From a virus, in IMG/VR virus record IMGVR_UViG_3300043427_002899, positions 1-31,960 of that record: DNA of 31,960 nucleotides, one strand, 5' to 3'. A model generated the notes under the pieces. The model was given only the letters and a program-made list of their open reading frames with translations. It was not told the origin of the DNA and ran no database searches. Each line of letters opens with the position of its first letter. Position 1 is the stretch's first letter. Below, piece by piece: positions 28,016 to 31,960 of the stretch. The position numbers and the translations under genes are program-made.

Positions 28016-29233
28016 ATGCCGTTTCGTTTCAACCCGTTCACTGGCAATCTTGACGAGGTAGATACTACTGCCGCTGGTGGATCTGATACACAGGTTCAGT
28101 TCAACGACGGCGGCAAGCTGGCGGGTGACAGCGGCCTGGTGTTCAACAAGACCAGCAACAAGCTGACAACTGGCGGTGACGTTGAGCTAAACGACGGCGG
28201 TGCCAACACCACCACCCTGCAGCTCGTCACACCTACGGCAAACAGGACGATTTCGTTTCCTGATGCCACTGGCACCGTCGGGTTAGTTGCAGGCTCTAGT
28301 GGGCAACTGCTGTATAACGCAAGCGGCGCAAATGCAGGGGCTAGCACTCTCACTTATGACGGCAGCATCCTGACCAGCTCTGGCAGTTTTATCAACAGCT
28401 ACAACGCCACTGCATCGAGCCCGGCTAAGGCTTTCACCGGCACCTGGTTTACAGGTGGCACCAGCACCACCACCAAGCCTCAGGTGCTGATCGAGCCCAC
28501 GGGCACCACGAGCACGGCGTGGAGCACCAGCGGCACGGGCTTGGGCATTAATGCAGCGAGTGGGTTTGCGGGGAACCTGCTGGATCTGCAGGTTAATGGG
28601 ACGAGTTTTGCAAAGATTTCAAGCACCGGGACACTTTCCCTATGGAGTGGAATTACATTCTCCACTGCCGCGCCCAGTGCTGGGGGAAATTGGATATTTT
28701 CTGGTATTGTAATCGGATCATCTCTAAAAACCAGCGCTCAAATTTTATTTGGCACGGGTAATACTACAATCTTAATTGAGGACGCCGCCAACACCCTGGC
28801 CCAGCGCAACGGCACCAACGCCCAGAAGACCAATATCTATGACACCTACACCTCGGCCACGGACTACCACCGTGTCACGATTGCCACAGCCCGCGCCACG
28901 CTGACCAACGTCTCTGGCGCCAGCGTCACCGCTGCCGGTCTGATCCCTGCTGGTGCTGTCGTAATGGGTGTCACCAGCAAAGTCACCACCGCCCTCGGCA
29001 CGGCCAACGGCACCACCGGCTACAAGATCGGCACGGCTACAGACGATGACCGCTGGGGCAGTATCACCGGCACTGCTGCTGGCACCACCAGCGATAACCG
29101 CAACTGGACCGCAGGCACCATTGAGTGCTTCCCCACGGATACAGACATCATCGTGACCGCCACGGGCGGCAATTTCAACGGAACCGGCGTCATCTACCTG
29201 TCGGTTCAGTACATGACCGGCCAAGCCGACTAA
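28016..29233 (+). CDS. Tail fibre-like protein (405 aa)
   Basis: The protein begins MPFRFNPFTGNLDEVDTTAA and continues SDTQVQFNDGGKLAGDSGLV, then NKTSNKLTTGGDVELND, a repeat style typical of phage fibre and tail-spike stems. The C-terminal part (YDTYTSATDYHRVTIATARA onwards) is a separate module that ends in GTGVIYLSVQYMTGQAD. The DNA between about 28590 and 28780 is AT-richer than both sides with a sharp right junction, a mosaic seam. It likely contacts the host surface; no receptor is known. Confidence 0.72.
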   Translation: MPFRFNPFTGNLDEVDTTAAGGSDTQVQFNDGGKLAGDSGLVFNKTSNKLTTGGDVELNDGGANTTTLQLVTPTANRTISFPDATGTVGLVAGSSGQLLYNASGANAGASTLTYDGSILTSSGSFINSYNATASSPAKAFTGTWFTGGTSTTTKPQVLIEPTGTTSTAWSTSGTGLGINAASGFAGNLLDLQVNGTSFAKISSTGTLSLWSGITFSTAAPSAGGNWIFSGIVIGSSLKTSAQILFGTGNTTILIEDAANTLAQRNGTNAQKTNIYDTYTSATDYHRVTIATARATLTNVSGASVTAAGLIPAGAVVMGVTSKVTTALGTANGTTGYKIGTATDDDRWGSITGTAAGTTSDNRNWTAGTIECFPTDTDIIVTATGGNFNGTGVIYLSVQYMTGQAD

Positions 29234-29254
29234 CCCCTGCTGCTTCCCCTTCCC

Positions 29255-29638
29255 ATGAACATCACCCTTTCCCAAAAAGCACTTGACGGCCTGATCGAAG
29301 CCGGCAATCGTAACGACACCACTGCCGAAGCGATCGCTACCGAGCTGCTCACCAATGCTGGTAATCAGTACGCCGACCTATTCAAGATTGGCATTATCAC
29401 CAGCGCTGCATTCGTGATGCGCTTCAAGCCGGACGAATACGCAGCGATTCTTGCCTCTGCTCCAGATCACACTGAAGTGAGCGGGTACGTTACCGACCTC
29501 GTGAATAACGCCTACGTGTCTCTCACCGATCCGCGCCTGGAGCCTGCGTTGCAAACCCTGGCCGCTGCTGAGTTGATCGCCCCCGAGCGCGTGGCTGAGA
29601 TCCTGTTCTATCAGCGCCCTGTGGCGCCGGGAAAGTGA
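29255..29638 (+). CDS. Hypothetical tail-region protein (127 aa)
   Basis: The ATG at 29255 follows TTCCC. An almost wholly helical protein (MNITLSQKALDGLIEAGNRN; TAEAIATELLTNAGNQYADL; TLAAAELIAPERVAEILFYQ). No domain is recognised. The stop overlaps the next GTG (AAGTGACG), pointing to coupling. The gene carries the only copy of the cyanobacterial HIP1 octamer GCGATCGC that I noticed (29329-29336). Confidence 0.7.
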   Translation: MNITLSQKALDGLIEAGNRNDTTAEAIATELLTNAGNQYADLFKIGIITSAAFVMRFKPDEYAAILASAPDHTEVSGYVTDLVNNAYVSLTDPRLEPALQTLAAAELIAPERVAEILFYQRPVAPGK

Positions 29639-29835
29639 CGTGGGAGCTGCCTGTGGCTGAGTACGTCGGCCAGGAATGGACAGCTCCCGATGGCCAACTG
29701 TGGCGCGTGACTCAAGTACGCGAACAGGACGGCACGTTTGCGCAAGACGATCCGACAACGCCTGAACGCGAATCTGCTACCTGGGCAGCGGTCGAGGTCA
29801 ACGACACTACTAGCCCTGCGGAGGGTGACGAATGA
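29635..29835 (+). CDS. Small tail-region protein (66 aa)
   Basis: The start is GTG 29635, overlapping the previous stop. The product (MTWELPVAEYVGQEWTAPDG, then QLWRVTQVREQDGTFAQDDP) has a small beta motif and an acidic tail. It is the kind of short protein found between fibre-module genes. The stop overlaps the next ATG, so three genes are coupled in series. Function unknown. Confidence 0.65.
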   Translation: MTWELPVAEYVGQEWTAPDGQLWRVTQVREQDGTFAQDDPTTPERESATWAAVEVNDTTSPAEGDE

Positions 29836-30638
29836 CGCTGATCATCCAGAAGCCGACTGGGGCGAAGCTGAACCTGCGCAAAACCTGGCAGCCGATGGAC
29901 CCCGATGCGGCTGCCTACATCACCGCTGTCGAGGCTGCTGACAACCAGGCGCTGGAGGAGCGGGTCAAGATCGCCATTGATAACTTCGTGCTGGGCTGCA
30001 AGGCAGATGGGATTTGGAGTGCGATCAAGGCAAGCTGCATCTTGGCTGGTGCGAGGACGTTGAATGGGGCGTTGGTGCCGTTGGTGGGTACGGCGCCGAC
30101 GAACTTCAACTTCGTGAGTGGGGACTACAACCGGAAGACGGGGCTGGTGGGGAATGGAAGCACGAAGTTTCTGAATAGCAACAGGGCAAGCAATGCCGAT
30201 CCTCTTTCCAATGTTCATGCTGCTGTTTGGCACTCAACAGTGGGAAACATTGAAACGACATATATTGGCAGCGAAACGGAAGTCAATGGACGTATCCTGC
30301 TATACAATCAAGCGGTACCTCAGTTTTTGGTAAGACTTCAATCTGACAACGCCATCGCTCCCGGTGCTGTTTATGTGCCCCTTGCTGGTTCTTTGTCTGG
30401 CGCTTCGCGCAATGCCATCAATTCAGTCACTCTTAGGGCCTCTAGGTTATCAGCCCTATTTCTTAATTCTGCAACCACACCGCTGCAATCATCTAGCTTG
30501 CTTATTTTTCGTAGAGCCGGTGGCTCGTACACCAACGCCCGCCTAGCCTTCTACTCCATCGGCGAATCCCTGGATCTCGCCCTGCTGGATGCCCGCGTCA
30601 CCACGCTGATCAACGCCATCGGAGCAGCTATCCCATGA
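29832..30638 (+). CDS. Tail-associated lectin-like protein (268 aa)
   Basis: The ATG at 29832 overlaps the preceding stop. The N-terminus is helical (DPDAAAYITAVEAADNQALE). The core, from about residue 80 (GTAPTNFNFVSGDYNRKTGL) to 250, is beta-rich and includes GNGSTKFLNSNRASNADPLS, a pattern like concanavalin-A-type carbohydrate-binding modules of tail proteins. The ending FYSIGESLDLALLDARVTTL, then INAIGAAIP, recurs as a remnant at 31448-31494. Likely a fibre or baseplate adhesin. Confidence 0.65.
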   Translation: MTLIIQKPTGAKLNLRKTWQPMDPDAAAYITAVEAADNQALEERVKIAIDNFVLGCKADGIWSAIKASCILAGARTLNGALVPLVGTAPTNFNFVSGDYNRKTGLVGNGSTKFLNSNRASNADPLSNVHAAVWHSTVGNIETTYIGSETEVNGRILLYNQAVPQFLVRLQSDNAIAPGAVYVPLAGSLSGASRNAINSVTLRASRLSALFLNSATTPLQSSSLLIFRRAGGSYTNARLAFYSIGESLDLALLDARVTTLINAIGAAIP

Positions 30639-30712
30639 CACACGCAATGAGCTATAGCGAGCCAGGGCTCCAGGTCACTGCCACTACGACTGCCTGGGAG
30701 GTAGACAAATGA
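30635..30712 (+). CDS. Possible 25-codon coupled gene
   Basis: A 25-codon frame that starts inside the stop of the preceding gene (ATGA) and ends overlapping the next ATG (ATGA). The peptide MTHAMSYSEPGLQVTATTTA, ending WEVDK, has no known relative. The two overlaps are the only support; it may simply be a spacer that allows ribosome transit. Confidence 0.35.
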   Translation: MTHAMSYSEPGLQVTATTTAWEVDK

Positions 30713-31428
30713 GCTGGTTGATTACGGGCAGTCAGAAGGTCAACTGGGATCCGTCGCTGATTACTACGGATTTGTGGTTAGATGCTGCGGATGCCAGCAC
30801 GGTCACATTAGATAACGATGGATACCTCAGCGAGTTGCGCGATAAAAGTGGCAATAGCCGCCACGCAACGCAAGCATCCGCAATCCTCAGACCTAATTAC
30901 ACAACGTCTGGTATCAATGGAGCAGGAAGCATCGTTAGAGACAGGGGTCATCTGAATATAACTCTCCCGGCTGCATATGCTTTTTGGTTTTACTTGGGAA
31001 TACCTGACGCGACTGTTAATGACAGTGCTCAGTGCGTTCTTAATACCGCCGGCCTAAACCCTAGGCTTGGCCTAGCCGTTGGAAACTGGCTGTACAGAGA
31101 CGGCTCTTCTGCTCTCGTTAATTTTGCGTCATTCGTAAGCTCAGTAAGCTCTTATGCTTATTACGCTGATAACCAGACTCATTTTGTTTCGCGAAATGGA
31201 GAAATCTTTAGCAGTCGTGTTCGATCTGGAGGGCTTGGCAATTTTAATAGAACAATGAGCGCAACAACTAGCAGCGTCAGTTTGCATTCTCGCATTTTGA
31301 TCGGCATCGAGCAGGCTCCTAGTCTTGACGTTATCTCTAAGATTCAAGGCTGGGCACATTGGACATCAGGTCTAACGTCTTTGCTGCCTTCTGGTCATCC
31401 ATACAAAAATTCACCGCCTGTACCTTAA
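30709..31428 (+). CDS. LamG/concanavalin-like tail protein (239 aa)
   Basis: The ATG at 30709 follows GGAGGTAGACAA, a good ribosome binding site. The N-terminal part TDLWLDAADASTVTLDNDGY, then LRDKSGNSRHATQASAILRP is a signature I know from LamG-like concanavalin domains of phage and bacterial surface proteins (W-L-D-A-x-D ... W/L-x-D-K-S-G-N-x-R-H-A-T-Q). The rest of the jelly-roll (to about residue 220) is beta-rich. A likely carbohydrate-binding adhesin. It terminates NSPPVP before a repeat element. Confidence 0.78.
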   Translation: MSWLITGSQKVNWDPSLITTDLWLDAADASTVTLDNDGYLSELRDKSGNSRHATQASAILRPNYTTSGINGAGSIVRDRGHLNITLPAAYAFWFYLGIPDATVNDSAQCVLNTAGLNPRLGLAVGNWLYRDGSSALVNFASFVSSVSSYAYYADNQTHFVSRNGEIFSSRVRSGGLGNFNRTMSATTSSVSLHSRILIGIEQAPSLDVISKIQGWAHWTSGLTSLLPSGHPYKNSPPVP

Positions 31429-31447
31429 CCCTACCCACAGGAGTCCC
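31421..31447 (+). repeat. Direct repeat, copy 1 (TTAACC..ACAGGAGTCCCCG)
   Basis: CCTTAACC, five varying bases and CACAGGAGTCCCCG lie across the stop of the lectin-like gene. A second copy lies at 31689-31715 across the stop of the membrane-protein gene. Confidence 0.7.
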
Positions 31448-31494
31448 CGCGTAACCACGCTGGTAAATGCGCTTGCAGTAGCTATCCCTTAACT
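31447..31494 (+). pseudogene. Remnant of a lectin-like gene 3' end
   Basis: CGCGTAACCACGCTGGTAAA to the stop TAA translates as RVTTLVNALAVAIP and matches the end of the gene at 29832 (ARVTTLINAIGAAIP, DNA 30595-30638). No start or upstream body is present in this frame, so it is a leftover 3' end of a replaced gene. Confidence 0.7.
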
Positions 31495-31510
31495 TACCTC
31501 CAGCAAAACA

Positions 31511-31693
31511 ATGGAATCGTCCGTTACTCAAAGTAATCCTTACAGACCTTGGCTGCAAAATCTGCATATCAGGAGAGCATTTATCCTTCTCACTATGGTT
31601 GCAACTCTTCCTCTTCTTCTGCTCACCACGCTTCTCGGTACGACTGACTTCGTGTATGAACCTTTAAGGAAGGCTTGGAAGGGTGACCCTTAA
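31511..31693 (+). CDS. Small membrane protein (60 aa)
   Basis: The ATG at 31511 has the AAAACAATG context. One strong transmembrane helix (residues about 24-45: FILLTMVATLPLLLLTTLLG) lies between a basic N-terminal segment (WLQNLHIRRA) and a basic C-terminal tail (EPLRKAWKGDP). Position among late tail genes and size would fit a holin or a spanin-like accessory, but the sequence gives no proof. Confidence 0.7.
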   Translation: MESSVTQSNPYRPWLQNLHIRRAFILLTMVATLPLLLLTTLLGTTDFVYEPLRKAWKGDP

Positions 31694-31715
31694 CCAGCCT
31701 TACAGGAGTCCCCGA
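31689..31715 (+). repeat. Direct repeat, copy 2
   Basis: CCTTAACC, five varying bases and TACAGGAGTCCCCG, across the stop of the membrane-protein gene; it matches the copy at 31421-31447 apart from a few bases in the middle. Confidence 0.7.
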
Positions 31716-31832
31716 CTTCGACAGCTGAGATCGAACTTCTAATTTGACGCAGATTAGATGTTTGCCATGGGGGGGGCTTTGAGTGACATTGCTTGGGCTG
31801 CTCTCAAAGCCGTCTCTTTCTAGACTGCTTGC

Positions 31833-31960
31833 ATGAGCACCTGTCCCGGCCAGTACAACATTAAAATTCAGCGACGTGCTGATTACGCACTGTCGTTGCA
31901 ATTCACGGACAGCAATGATGTTCCTCTTAATTTCACGAACTGGAGCGGATACGCGCAAGC
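31833..31960 (+). CDS. Partial tail/baseplate protein, 5' end
   Basis: The frame opens at ATG 31833 and runs off the right edge (about 42 codons seen). The start MSTCPGQYNIKIQRRADYAL, then SLQFTDSNDVPLNFTNWSGY is like the N-terminal beta domain of baseplate-associated tail proteins (x-I-x-R-G/R-x-D-Y-x-L-x-L-Q-F ... P-x-N-L/F-T-x-W). Function would be tail tip or baseplate attachment; incomplete. Confidence 0.65.
   Translation, partial: MSTCPGQYNIKIQRRADYALSLQFTDSNDVPLNFTNWSGYAQ

Noticed and set aside
28772-29275. Minus-strand frame opposite the fibre gene.
   Set aside because: Gly/Ala/Val-rich shadow of the strongly biased plus-strand codons.

Overview
The window is part of the genome of a tailed double-stranded DNA phage, most simply a long-tailed (siphovirus-like) one. 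It carries, in order, a block of small early-type genes, a probable replication/terminase-small-subunit block, thyX, large terminase, portal, scaffold, major capsid, head-tail connector proteins, tail tube protein and receptor-binding/tail genes. Most left-arm genes lack a Shine-Dalgarno and start in a shared AGATCAATG-type context. With the thyX and the style of the tail proteins, this fits a phage of a cyanobacterium (Synechococcus/Cyanobium-like). That host call is inference. No integrase, tRNA array or ribosomal gene is visible.

Left arm (1-11955): about 32 small, co-directional, AT-rich genes, including one PcfJ-like protein of 490 residues and many members of small protein families that recur in phages but have no known function. 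The arm is driven by at least five near-identical promoter/leader cassettes (2472-2560, 4576-4655, 6170-6255, 7856-7936, 9818-9896). Each has a consensus sigma-70 promoter with a 17-bp spacer and a hairpin at the predicted 5' end of the RNA. A strong terminator at 11926-11955 closes the block.

Middle (11956-17474): a gene of unknown function; a candidate small terminase (12806-13465); a winged-helix RepL-like candidate initiator (13815-14243) behind its own sigma-70 promoter; a short gene; then about 1 kb of non-coding DNA. That stretch holds CATTCA-type repeats, about 17 iterons of the form GATAnCGATTGCTA and an (ACAGTT)n tract. It looks like a replication origin or, alternatively, a packaging site. 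A GC-rich, foreign-looking island follows (15300-16530), with a tRNA-T-arm-like minihelix and two genes. A repeat-bearing AT-rich spacer then leads to thyX.

Right arm (17512-31960): the virion module. Large terminase, portal, scaffold, four small basic proteins, one minus-strand gene with a strong ribosome binding site, a possible decoration protein, major capsid protein, connector/stopper/completion/terminator proteins and tail tube protein come first. A run of tail-fibre, lectin-like and membrane proteins follows. Intrinsic terminators sit after the scaffold, possible decoration protein, capsid and tail tube genes. Small UGU-triloop hairpins precede the capsid and tail-tube genes. The distal tail genes are visibly mosaic, with duplicated 3' ends.

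The strongest candidates for something undescribed are the replicated promoter-hairpin leader system with its non-Shine-Dalgarno start signal, the iteron array beside the RepL-like gene, and a strand-biased nonamer (CGCACTTGC) that occurs ten times.
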